Of a stretch of DNA of 64,000 nucleotides, positions 44,031 through 52,261 are shown piece by piece; position 1 is the stretch's first letter, and each line of letters begins with the position of its first letter. The DNA lies in contig DUQH01000035.1 of NCBI GenBank assembly GCA_012837895.1, positions 62,001 to 126,000 of the forward strand. The letters run 5' to 3'. The DNA is from Candidatus Fermentithermobacillaceae bacterium (GTDB lineage Bacteria > Bacillota > Sulfobacillia > Fermentithermobacillales > Fermentithermobacillaceae). The translations under genes were made by a program, and so were the position numbers. The notes beneath the pieces are model-generated. The model was not told the DNA's origin, did no database searches, and saw only the letters and a list, made by a program, of their open reading frames with translations.

Positions 44031-44071
44031 ACACCTCTCAAAGGTCATGTCCTGAGAGGTGTTTTGATTTT
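44031..44071 (+). terminator. Terminator after rpmB
   Basis: ACACCTCTCA (44031-44040) pairs with TGAGAGGTGT (44053-44062), followed by tttgatttt. Confidence 0.8.
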
Positions 44072-44082
44072 GTTACCGGCCG

Positions 44083-44166
44083 TTACGGCCGGTAGCCAAA
44101 TATGCTCATAACCATCCTTACCAGACCTGAAAGTAATCTGGGCACTCTTATGATCCGTACGGTCAT
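44083..44166 (-). CDS. spoVM: Stage V sporulation protein M
   Basis: 27-residue amphipathic peptide: TVRIIRVPRLLSGLVRMVMS, then IFGYRP. It aligns along its whole length with Bacillus SpoVM (pattern KLPKFLGGIVRAMLGSF), including the central Pro that lets it sit in convex forespore membrane and recruit SpoIVA. ATG 44166 with GGGGGG 9 bases upstream. The location next to rpmB and near rpe/rsgA/prkC is the same as in Bacillus. Confidence 0.9.
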   Translation of the reverse strand: MTVRIIRVPRLLSGLVRMVMSIFGYRP

Positions 44167-44186
44167 ATGGAACATCCCCCCGCCAT

Positions 44187-44351
44187 TCACCTGTTCCCAA
44201 GAAACATAACCACGCCGCCGGCCAGCATTGCAGAGCCTAACAAGGCCCACAGCATCCAAGAAGGCAATGCCATGATAAGGATGACCAGCCCGCATGCGCC
44301 CAAAACTGCCGAAATCAGATGCCGGTTATGCTTGCGGGAACGTAATCTCAC
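44187..44351 (-). CDS. Small two-helix membrane protein, unknown
   Basis: 54 residues from GTG 44351 (AGAGGGG 6 bases upstream). A basic N-terminus (RLRSRKHNRH) is followed by two hydrophobic helices (about 13-28 and 32-50) rich in Gly/Ala/Leu, ending LGNR. Lies between rpe and spoVM, the slot of thiN in Bacillus. Possibly sporulation-linked by position. No family recognised. Confidence 0.55.
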   Translation of the reverse strand: MRLRSRKHNRHLISAVLGACGLVILIMALPSWMLWALLGSAMLAGGVVMFLGNR

Positions 44352-44402
44352 CGCTAACCCCTCTTGCACTCTGTTAATTGCCTTTTCACTAAGACAGTAT
44401 AT

Positions 44403-45080
44403 TCAGCAATTCACAAGTGTGCGTCTGCGGAGGCTCTGAATGGCGGAAGCCATGTCATCGCTTGAGAAGATGTAATTGCCTGAAACAAGGATACTGGCTC
44501 CCCTATCAGCCACGGCCTTGGCATTCTTGCCTGATATGCCGCCGTCTACGGAAACCTCGACAGGAAATCCTGAGTCACGCACAAGTTTGCTGACTTCTTC
44601 GATTTTCTGCAGCATGCCGGGGATAAATGATTGCCCTCCCCATCCGGGATTTACAGTCATTACCAACACCAAGTCCACATTTTCAATGACATATTTGAGA
44701 AACCCAGGGGAAGTGGACGGGTTTAGAGCTACACCGCTCTTACATCCCTTCTCCCTAATCAGGCGAAGCATCCTGTCAAGGTGAGGGGTCGCTTCCGCGT
44801 GAATTGTCAAGTACTCTGCATAAGGTGCAAAGGCTTCTATTGCCCAACCAGGGTTTGAAACCATAAGGTGAACATCTAACGGGATTCCCAACCCCTTGAG
44901 CTCCTTGGCCAAGCCGGGCCCAAAGGTGAGGTTAGGCACAAAATGCCCGTCCATTATGTCAAGATGGAGCAAATCGGCTCCTGCATCTATCACCTGGCGC
45001 GCCTGGTTTCCGAGATTGAGCAGGTCAGCAGATAGTATTGACGGTGCCACTTTGACAGGTCCTGTGACAGGATTACTCAT
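44403..45080 (-). CDS. rpe: Ribulose-phosphate 3-epimerase
   Basis: TIM-barrel enzyme of the pentose phosphate pathway. 225 residues: VAPSILSADLLNL, HLDIMDGHFVPNLTFGP (metal His/Asp), VMTVNPGWGGQSFI and EVSVDGGISGKNA. Overlaps the end of rsgA by 8 bases. Confidence 0.97.
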   Translation of the reverse strand: MSNPVTGPVKVAPSILSADLLNLGNQARQVIDAGADLLHLDIMDGHFVPNLTFGPGLAKELKGLGIPLDVHLMVSNPGWAIEAFAPYAEYLTIHAEATPHLDRMLRLIREKGCKSGVALNPSTSPGFLKYVIENVDLVLVMTVNPGWGGQSFIPGMLQKIEEVSKLVRDSGFPVEVSVDGGISGKNAKAVADRGASILVSGNYIFSSDDMASAIQSLRRRTLVNC

Positions 45081-45942
45081 ATTTTCTTCTCGCCCTTTCT
45101 ATCAGTTCTTCCAGAAACATAAGATAATTGTCATAACGCTCCTGGGGAACCTGCCCCTTGCGCAGGGCATCCAAGACCATGCACCTGCTTTCTGTTTTGT
45201 GAAGGCATCTGGGGAAATGGCAGGACAATGCATGCTCTCTGAACTCAGGGTACAGGAGGCTCAGTTCGTGAGGCTCAACATCTGCAAGATCAAGCCGTGA
45301 AAACCCTGGTGTATCAGCTACATAGCCATTTCCGGGAGTCTGGATCAAATTCACCCACTTGGTGGTATGACGGCCGCGCGACCCCTGTGAAAGCTCGCCT
45401 GTAAGCAGTTTCACTCCCATGAGCGCGGATATGAGTTTGGATTTTCCAACTCCGCTTTGCCCTGCAAACACAGTGACTTTGTCCCGGAACAGGTCACTCA
45501 ACTTGTCCAGTCCGTAGCCTGTCACCGCCGAGGTTACCACGCATTGGTATCCGGCATCAGAATAGATCTTCTCTACCCTGGCTATCTCATCTTCATCTTC
45601 AATGTCCTGTTTGTTAATGCATACTACCCCTTGAATATCTTCATACTCAAGTTGAACCAGTATCCTGTCGATATAGGCGAGATCCAAAGGGGGTTGGGTG
45701 ATTGCGGTCACTACTATAGCTTGATCAACGTTGGCGATAGGCGGGCGCACTAACAAGTTTTTTCTCTCAGCGATGCCCTCGATCACACAAGTATCTGCTG
45801 ACCGGGATATATGGACAATGTCTCCTGTATGGACTTGGGAATACCCCAACCTGAGCCGGCCCCGGAAAGCACATGAGACTACTTCTTCCCCTAAATCGAC
45901 CCTGCATTCAGACGAATGTACGCTTAGCACTCTGCCAATCAA
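45073..45942 (-). CDS. rsgA: Ribosome small-subunit GTPase RsgA (CpgA, YloQ)
   Basis: 289 residues: an N-terminal OB fold, a circularly permuted GTPase with NKQD (CINKQDIEDED), G1 GQSGVGKSKLIS, G3 DTPGFSRLD, and a C-terminal zinc finger SCHFPRCLHKTESRCMV (Cys/His ligands). Checks 30S maturation. TTG start with a weak GCGGGT site. Confidence 0.95.
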   Translation of the reverse strand: MIGRVLSVHSSECRVDLGEEVVSCAFRGRLRLGYSQVHTGDIVHISRSADTCVIEGIAERKNLLVRPPIANVDQAIVVTAITQPPLDLAYIDRILVQLEYEDIQGVVCINKQDIEDEDEIARVEKIYSDAGYQCVVTSAVTGYGLDKLSDLFRDKVTVFAGQSGVGKSKLISALMGVKLLTGELSQGSRGRHTTKWVNLIQTPGNGYVADTPGFSRLDLADVEPHELSLLYPEFREHALSCHFPRCLHKTESRCMVLDALRKGQVPQERYDNYLMFLEELIERARRKYE

Positions 45943-45962
45943 ACCCGCGTATCACCGCTTTC

Positions 45963-47807
45963 CTATGGCTTGATTCTCTGTTGATATGCCAACTTGCCGT
46001 CAAAATACACCTTTATGATCGCAAAGTCACCTTTGTACTGGAACGATATGGTCAAGGTATCCCCTGGCGCTTCATTCCGGTTGTGGCGCACTGCTTCCCC
46101 GTCAAGATCCGTCACAGTAAGCCTTACGTGAACAGGGCGTCCCTTGTCAGGAACCTCAATCTTGATTGTGTGGGAACGCTTGGCGCCCTGGGAACCCATT
46201 GAGACGGTAATATCAACCCTGGTCCTCACCGGGACTTCCTCGCCTTCCTCAGGGGTTTGAGCGATGATAGTTCCAGGAGGCTCATCAGACGGAACCCCGG
46301 TCACGTCGCCTAGGTCGAGCAAATTGTCATTGAGAACGGCCGAAGCTTGTGCTTCAGTAAGTCCTATCAGATTTGGGACTATGACAGTTTCGGGCTCAGT
46401 TCCCTTGGACACTACCAGGTCTACCCTGGTGCCAATTGCGACTGACGTCCCTTCCCTGGGATTTTGGGATATAACGTGGTCTTTGGGTACAGTAGCATCT
46501 TGTATTTCGTCCACGTTGCCAAGTTGCAGCTGGTGGTTTTCAAGTTCGAGCTGGGCTTCCCTGAGGGTAAGCCTGCGCACATCAGGTACGTCAACGTAAG
46601 CTTCGCCTTTGGAAAGGGTATAGTAGATTTCCCTGCCCACTTTGACTTTCTCGCCCCCAAGAGGGCTCTGGGATATCACTGTCCCTGCAGGGAAGTTCCG
46701 GTCGTACTTCTCTGCTGAAAGCCGGGGGATAAGCCCTTTTTCACGTATCAGAGCTTGTGCCTCTATGTGAGGCATCCCTACAATATCAGGGACTTCAACA
46801 ATCGGCACTGCCATCCACTTGTAAAAGGAATAAATTGCATACGCAGCTATAGCTATCCCCAGCACCACAAATACAGCTAGTACCTTGACGGCTGTGGGGG
46901 TTGACCGCTTCCTCCTACCGCGCCTAGCCATTGCTCCATCACCTTTTGCAGTAAACTCCGGCTCAGTCCTGTACAACGCTGACCTGGCCTTCCTAATGGA
47001 TTGTAACATCTCGCCTGCAGACTGGAAGCGCTCACCAGGGTTCTTGGCAAGAGTTTTTGATATCAGGTCTTCGATTTCAACAGTTATGTCAGGAACCGTC
47101 TCACGCACAGACGGTGCCCGGGCTTCCACGTGCTGCAATGCCACTGCCACGGGGCTGTCGCCTGTAAACGGCAGTTTGCCCGTTATCATTTCGTAGAGGA
47201 CAACTCCTAGTGAATACAGGTCAGACCGGGCCGAAACCTGTCCGTTCCTGGCCTGTTCAGGAGACAAATACGAAGCGGACCCGACCACTAGATCTGTAGA
47301 CGTGGTCGAAACTACTCCAAGGGCCCTTGCAATTCCAAAATCGGCTACTTTCACGTGGCCAAGTTCTGTAAGCAGGATGTTCTGGGGTTTGATGTCCCTG
47401 TGGATTATATTATTGTTATGGGCGTGGGCAAGGCCCAGGCATATCTGGGCTGCGATGTTCAAGGCTTCCTCTGGCTCAAGCCTGCCTTCCCTGTTCAGTT
47501 TGTCCCTGAGGGTTTCCCCTTCCACCAGTTCCATAACAATGAAATGCAAACCCTGGTCTTCGCCCACATCGTAAATGCTCACTATGTTAGGATGGGACAA
47601 AGATGCAGCAGCCTTTGCCTCCCGCCTGAACCTCAGCACAAAATCCTCATCTTCACTCATTTCGGGTCTCAAGATTTTCAAGGCCACATGCCTATCCAGA
47701 ATCAAATCGTTGGCCTTCCAAACAACACCCATGCCTCCGCCGCCAATGCGTTCTACAATCTTATACCTGCCTAGAATCTTCCGGCCTATCATCTGCTTCG
47801 GGTCCAA
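45963..47807 (-). CDS. prkC: Ser/Thr protein kinase PrkC with PASTA repeats
   Basis: Membrane kinase that senses muropeptides and controls wall and germination responses. 614 residues from TTG 47807 (GGGGGTG 8 bases upstream). Kinase domain: GGGGMGVVW, ALKIL, IIHRDIKPQNIL, DFGIA, and an activation loop rich in Ser/Thr. One membrane helix (AVKVLAVFVVLGIAIAAYAI), then three PASTA domains (each with a VPDIVG/VPDVRR/VPNLIG motif) and an extra beta-rich C-terminal domain (~80 residues). Confidence 0.95.
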   Translation of the reverse strand: MDPKQMIGRKILGRYKIVERIGGGGMGVVWKANDLILDRHVALKILRPEMSEDEDFVLRFRREAKAAASLSHPNIVSIYDVGEDQGLHFIVMELVEGETLRDKLNREGRLEPEEALNIAAQICLGLAHAHNNNIIHRDIKPQNILLTELGHVKVADFGIARALGVVSTTSTDLVVGSASYLSPEQARNGQVSARSDLYSLGVVLYEMITGKLPFTGDSPVAVALQHVEARAPSVRETVPDITVEIEDLISKTLAKNPGERFQSAGEMLQSIRKARSALYRTEPEFTAKGDGAMARRGRRKRSTPTAVKVLAVFVVLGIAIAAYAIYSFYKWMAVPIVEVPDIVGMPHIEAQALIREKGLIPRLSAEKYDRNFPAGTVISQSPLGGEKVKVGREIYYTLSKGEAYVDVPDVRRLTLREAQLELENHQLQLGNVDEIQDATVPKDHVISQNPREGTSVAIGTRVDLVVSKGTEPETVIVPNLIGLTEAQASAVLNDNLLDLGDVTGVPSDEPPGTIIAQTPEEGEEVPVRTRVDITVSMGSQGAKRSHTIKIEVPDKGRPVHVRLTVTDLDGEAVRHNRNEAPGDTLTISFQYKGDFAIIKVYFDGKLAYQQRIKP

Positions 47808-47821
47808 CCTGCTTTCACCCC

Positions 47822-48559
47822 CTAGCCCGATACTGCCTGGGGCCAAAGTACAACCACTGTAATGTTGTCATAGCCGCCCCGCTGGTTAGCAAGGTCCACA
47901 AGTTTGCGGGCAACCTGATCCCTATCGTATGTAACCAACATGTCGTAAATCTCGTTTTGAGACACGAGGCTGGTAAGGCCGTCTGTACACAAGACAACTA
48001 TATCGTCTGGACAGAGCCTCTCCTCATAAATATCGACGTCAACGGTTTCCTGAGTGCCCAATGCCATGGTAAGTACATTTCTCCCAGGATGACGCATTGC
48101 ATCTTCTTCTGTTATGGTACCGTTTCTCACCAGTTCTCCTGATACCGAGTGATCGTCTGTAACCCGCCTTATCTTTCCATTTGAAACAATGTACGCCCGG
48201 CTGTCCCCTACATGGCCCACAAAAGCTTTTGACATATCACAGGTAATCACAACACACGTAACCGTAGTTCCCATTCCCGGAACTCCCTGATGACTGGCAC
48301 TTTCACGGATCTTGCCATTTCCGTACAGGATGGCCTCTCTTAGGACTTGTCCCGGATCTCCGCCCGAAAAGTGCTCTGATACATACTGCTGGATGGAACT
48401 TACCGCCACAGATGATGCAATCTCGCCTCCGTCGTGCCCGCCCAGCCCATCTGCAACCATGGCAAGCCACCCTCCGGGAAGGCCAACCACGGACCAGGAA
48501 TCTTCATTCTTAGGCCGGACTAACCCCCGGGATGTCTCAGCTCTCCACTCCAAGGTCAT
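47822..48559 (-). CDS. prpC: PP2C-type Ser/Thr phosphatase
   Basis: Opposes PrkC. 245 residues from ATG 48559 (AGGAGGGG 2-3 bases upstream, close). Metal-binding motifs RPKNEDSW, ADGLGGHDGGEIAS, GDSRAYIV and QRGGYDNITVV are intact. An in-frame GTG at 48667 would add 36 residues with no family similarity. Cotranscribed with prkC; rlmN, normally just upstream, is missing. Confidence 0.93.
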   Translation of the reverse strand: MTLEWRAETSRGLVRPKNEDSWSVVGLPGGWLAMVADGLGGHDGGEIASSVAVSSIQQYVSEHFSGGDPGQVLREAILYGNGKIRESASHQGVPGMGTTVTCVVITCDMSKAFVGHVGDSRAYIVSNGKIRRVTDDHSVSGELVRNGTITEEDAMRHPGRNVLTMALGTQETVDVDIYEERLCPDDIVVLCTDGLTSLVSQNEIYDMLVTYDRDQVARKLVDLANQRGGYDNITVVVLWPQAVSG

Positions 48560-48704
48560 TCCCCTCCTGCCAAACAGCCATGCCCATTGTGCTCCCACTC
48601 TTCTGTCCCAGCTGCTCTTGTCCTGGGACGTACTGTCACTGTGACCCGGTTCCACACCATCCGCCACCGGCCTTTACCAACATCCCTTTCAAAATCCTAG
48701 CAAC

Positions 48705-50039
48705 TTAGTCCTGCCGTTTCAACGCCTTAGCTATGAAAAACCCGTCAGTGCCATGGATATGAGGTAACAGGTAGCCGCATCCGTGTTCCATCTTAAATGT
48801 GACACCGTTGTCTAATCTTATGGTTTCGCCTGCGGGAATAAACTCACTGTGGGCATCCAAGAAGCGGTGCCATACATCCTCATTCTCTTCTTGTGTAAGG
48901 GTACACGTGCTATATACTAACGTACCCCCCGGCTTCAAGAAACAGGCAGCTGTATCAAGAAGTAAACCCTGCCTTGTAGCCATTTCAGCTATGTCAGTTT
49001 GCCGGCGCATCCACTTTATGTCAGGATGCTTGCCTATAACCCCAAGCCCTGAGCAAGGGGCATCTACCAGCACCCTGTCAAAACACATAGGAAGCCCTGC
49101 TGACTCAAAAACACAGGCAGTCCCGGCCGGATTTGTGGCATCAAGCACTGCAGTGAATACATTGTCAAACCCGAGCCGCTCCCCAGACTCAACAATCAGA
49201 CCGGTACGGTCCCTGGATACATCAGACGCCACCACAATACCTGTATCTGATACCAGTTCGGCTATGTGCATTGTCTTCCCGCCTGGAGCGGCACACATAT
49301 CCCATACAACATCCCCCTGTCCGGGGGCTAACACCATCGTCACGATCATTGCGGCTTCATCCTGCACCGTAAACAAACCTTCCCTGTAGCCGGGAAACCC
49401 GCTTACGGATCTCCCGCCGGTTACCTTAATAGATATGTCCAGGATGCCCGGCTCAGCTGAAAACCCGTTATCCCGAAGCATCGTAAGCAAGCCGGGACGA
49501 TCCGTCCTGGATTTGTTTACCCGCAAGGTTACGGGAGGAGGATGATTCTGAACCTTAAGCAGGGAAAGAGCGTCCCGCATCCCGAACGACCTGAAGTAGC
49601 GGCTTACAATCCAGTCAGGAAAAGAATACCGTATCCCTGCATATTCCTCAGGGCAGTCGTCTAAAGAAGGCAAGTCTATGTGGCCCTGGTTCCTTGCTAT
49701 ATTTCTGAGTACACCGTTTACAAGACCTCGATGGGACTTGGCCCTTACGCATTCAACCACTGAGTTGACAGCTGCATAGGCCGGAATCCCCATAAAGACA
49801 AGCTGGTAAGCTCCAAGCCTGAGGGCATTTAGCAGTTCAGGAGCAAGTTTTTCCAGGGGCCTGTGGCAAAAGCGCGAAAGATAGTAGTCCAGTAGGCGTT
49901 TCCATCTCTCCGCACCGGTGACAAGATCTTTTACAAGTGCCCTGTCCCTTTCATCCAGTTTGGCAAAACCGCCATGGGCGCCCGGAGGTATTCTGGATCC
50001 TATGATTTCGAGAGCAACCCTCCGGGCGCTTCCAAACAA
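48705..50039 (-). CDS. rsmB: 16S rRNA m5C967 methyltransferase RsmB
   Basis: 444 residues from TTG 50039, right after the metallopeptidase stop (ribosome site weak). NusB-like N-terminal domain (DERDRALVKDLVTGAERWKR), then a SAM-dependent methyltransferase: MCAAPGGKTMHIAEL, DVSRDRTGL, DAPCSGLGVIGKHPD with a catalytic Cys, and YSTCTLTQEENE with the second Cys. An in-frame extension upstream is Cys-rich noise overlapping the neighbouring gene. Confidence 0.94.
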   Translation of the reverse strand: MFGSARRVALEIIGSRIPPGAHGGFAKLDERDRALVKDLVTGAERWKRLLDYYLSRFCHRPLEKLAPELLNALRLGAYQLVFMGIPAYAAVNSVVECVRAKSHRGLVNGVLRNIARNQGHIDLPSLDDCPEEYAGIRYSFPDWIVSRYFRSFGMRDALSLLKVQNHPPPVTLRVNKSRTDRPGLLTMLRDNGFSAEPGILDISIKVTGGRSVSGFPGYREGLFTVQDEAAMIVTMVLAPGQGDVVWDMCAAPGGKTMHIAELVSDTGIVVASDVSRDRTGLIVESGERLGFDNVFTAVLDATNPAGTACVFESAGLPMCFDRVLVDAPCSGLGVIGKHPDIKWMRRQTDIAEMATRQGLLLDTAACFLKPGGTLVYSTCTLTQEENEDVWHRFLDAHSEFIPAGETIRLDNGVTFKMEHGCGYLLPHIHGTDGFFIAKALKRQD

Positions 50040-50041
50040 CC

Positions 50042-50716
50042 CTAATCGCGCCTTCCCCGCAGTAATAAGAGCCTTAAGAACTGACCTACAGCCACAGCAG
50101 TGGCAGCTACATAGGTAAGAGCTGCCGCATTTAGTACATTTCCAACGTGTACCGATTCGGTACCGGAAACGCAACCCGACGATTCTAACATATTGAGAGC
50201 GCGCCTGGATGCATCGAATTCCACTGGCAGCGTGATCACCTGGAAAAGCACTGCGCCGAGGAAGAATAAGAGTCCAAGGTCCATCAGCGTGCCAGACCTC
50301 ATGAAGAAACCAATCAGGAATAGAGGAATGGCGGCGCTTGACGTAAAATGCGCCACAGGAATCAGACTGTTCCTTATGGCCAGGGGAGCGTAGCTTACTC
50401 CGTGCTGTACAGCATGGCCTACCTCGTGGGCAGCAATTCCCAGGGCGGCTACTGAAGTGCTGTCGTACACACCCGACGACAATCGCAGCACTTTAGACCT
50501 GGGATCATAATGATCCGTAAGGATTCCAGGCGTTCTCTCTATCCTTACATCTTCCAGACCTGCGTCCCGGAGCAAAGATGCTGCTACAATATAGGCCGGC
50601 TGCCCTGACTTGGCATAGACCCTGGAATAGTTGTCATAAGCAGAACGGACCTTGCCCTGGGCCCACAGGGCAAATATGAATGCCGGCAGCACGAAAATGA
50701 CATAACCTACATCCAT
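50042..50716 (-). CDS. Membrane zinc metallopeptidase (YugP-like)
   Basis: 224 residues from ATG 50716 (GAGGAGGGAG about 5 bases upstream). Zinc motif HEVGH (GIAAHEVGHAVQHG) and several hydrophobic segments (N-terminal anchor, 130-170, C-terminal). EFDASRRALNML is the conserved third-ligand region. Substrate unknown. Common between fmt and rsmB in Clostridia. Confidence 0.9.
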   Translation of the reverse strand: MDVGYVIFVLPAFIFALWAQGKVRSAYDNYSRVYAKSGQPAYIVAASLLRDAGLEDVRIERTPGILTDHYDPRSKVLRLSSGVYDSTSVAALGIAAHEVGHAVQHGVSYAPLAIRNSLIPVAHFTSSAAIPLFLIGFFMRSGTLMDLGLLFFLGAVLFQVITLPVEFDASRRALNMLESSGCVSGTESVHVGNVLNAAALTYVAATAVAVGQFLRLLLLRGRRD

Positions 50717-50745
50717 GTAATCTCCCTCCTCAGCAAGTGAGACTA

Positions 50746-52182
50746 TCACCCAAACTTTGTTTCTCTATCTTGCCTGCCTGCCAAGAAAGCTTTGGCAGGC
50801 ATAGTCTTTTTTCCTGCCGGTTGTACCTCAAGCACTCCGATTACACCTTTGCCGCACCTAACTACAGCCATTGTATCACCGGCTTTCAGTATTGTGCCCG
50901 GGACAGTATCAGCAGGAAACGGATAGCTCTCTGAAGGCAGAAGCTTTGTCCTCCATATTTTTGTACGCTCACTCCCGAATACGGTAACGGCACCTGGCAC
51001 AGGAGAAAGCGCCCGCACAAGATTGTGAATATCTTCTGCAGATGCCTGCCAGTTGATTAGCTCTTCCCCCGGCTTTAAGTGGGGGGCATAGGTGCTCTCT
51101 TCCTCATTTTGAGGCGTCCTGGCTGCAGAGCCTGTATATACCAAGCACATTGCCTCAACAAGGGCTTCGGCTCCTACAACAGAAAGACGTTGCTCCAGAG
51201 TCCCGTAGGTTTCATCAGGGTCTACATCAAGCACCTTTTGCAGGCAAATATCCCCTGCATCCATACGTTCACTCATGTATATGATTGTAACCCCGCTTTT
51301 TTGTTCCCCAGCCATGATTTGCCTTTGGACAGGATTACCCCCGCGGTACTTAGGCAGTAGTGACGGGTGCACATTCAAACATGCGTACTTAGGGAGACCA
51401 AGCACTTGTGCAGGGATTTTCTGCCCGTAAGCGGCAACAGCTATAAAGTCAGGTTCCAGGGCCTTGAGCCGCTCAATTGCCCCAGGCGAGCTTATGGTTT
51501 CAGGCGTAAACACCTCCAACCCCAACTCCAGCGCCCTCTGCTTAACAGGCGTGGGCGTCAGGATCTTCTTTCTCCCGTATGGGCGGTCTGGTTGTGTTAC
51601 AACCAGCCGGACATCTGCTCCTGCTTGAACAAGCTGATCCAGTGACGGCAAAGCAAACTCAGGGCTTCCCATAAAGACACAAGTCACGCCTGAGAGCGCT
51701 TGGTCCTCTCCGAAAGAGTCTTCTTGAAGCTCGATGATGGACTTCGCCCTATCTATGAACAACACCCCGTCAAGGTGATCCAGTTCGTGGCACAATGCCC
51801 TGGCCAACAGCCCTTCCCCTTCTACCCAGATTTCACGGCCGTCGCGGTCCAGGGCTTTGACGCACACCTTCACCGGGCGCTCAACCTCTCCCAGATAGCC
51901 TGGCCAGCTCAAGCAGCCTTCCCATTTAGTTTCAGTCTCCTGTGACTGGGATACGATTTCAGGGTTAATGAGGAAATAAGGGCCTTCGCCCACGTCTATG
52001 ACGACCATTCGCTTTAGTATACCAACCTGCGGCGCAGCAAGCCCAACCCCAGCTGCTTCCCTCATGGTTTCGAGCATGGCATCAAGCTGTTTACGAACTG
52101 TGTTATTCACCCTGCGTACCGGCTTAGCTTTCTTCCTCAACACAGGGGCGTCAAACGTATATATTTCAAACCCTGACAACAA
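50746..52182 (-). CDS. def-fmt: Fused peptide deformylase / Met-tRNA formyltransferase
   Basis: 478 residues in one frame. Residues 1-~153 are a peptide deformylase with all three motifs: [10 protein letters not shown] (45-54), EGCLSWPG (88-95) and HELDH (132-136). A ~12-residue linker leads into a complete formyltransferase (~167-478): [27 protein letters not shown] (Asn270, His272), MDAGD (Asp308) and the C-terminal OB domain. The two activities add and remove the N-formyl group, and are normally separate adjacent genes. No stop or good internal ribosome site separates them. TTG start after AAAGGTGG; overlaps the metallopeptidase region only in untranslated sequence. Confidence 0.93.
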   Translation of the reverse strand: MLSGFEIYTFDAPVLRKKAKPVRRVNNTVRKQLDAMLETMREAAGVGLAAPQVGILKRMVVIDVGEGPYFLINPEIVSQSQETETKWEGCLSWPGYLGEVERPVKVCVKALDRDGREIWVEGEGLLARALCHELDHLDGVLFIDRAKSIIELQEDSFGEDQALSGVTCVFMGSPEFALPSLDQLVQAGADVRLVVTQPDRPYGRKKILTPTPVKQRALELGLEVFTPETISSPGAIERLKALEPDFIAVAAYGQKIPAQVLGLPKYACLNVHPSLLPKYRGGNPVQRQIMAGEQKSGVTIIYMSERMDAGDICLQKVLDVDPDETYGTLEQRLSVVGAEALVEAMCLVYTGSAARTPQNEEESTYAPHLKPGEELINWQASAEDIHNLVRALSPVPGAVTVFGSERTKIWRTKLLPSESYPFPADTVPGTILKAGDTMAVVRCGKGVIGVLEVQPAGKKTMPAKAFLAGRQDRETKFG

Positions 52183-52261
52183 AGCACCACCTTTGTCAAA
52201 TCCACATCCGGGTATATTTTGATTATATCATCCAATTATATCATTTAAGGGGTAAGCGCCG

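Noticed and set aside
49990-50174. Cys-rich N-terminal extension of RsmB resembling a zinc finger
   Set aside because: Overlaps the metallopeptidase gene in another frame; the RsmB fold begins right after that gene's stop.
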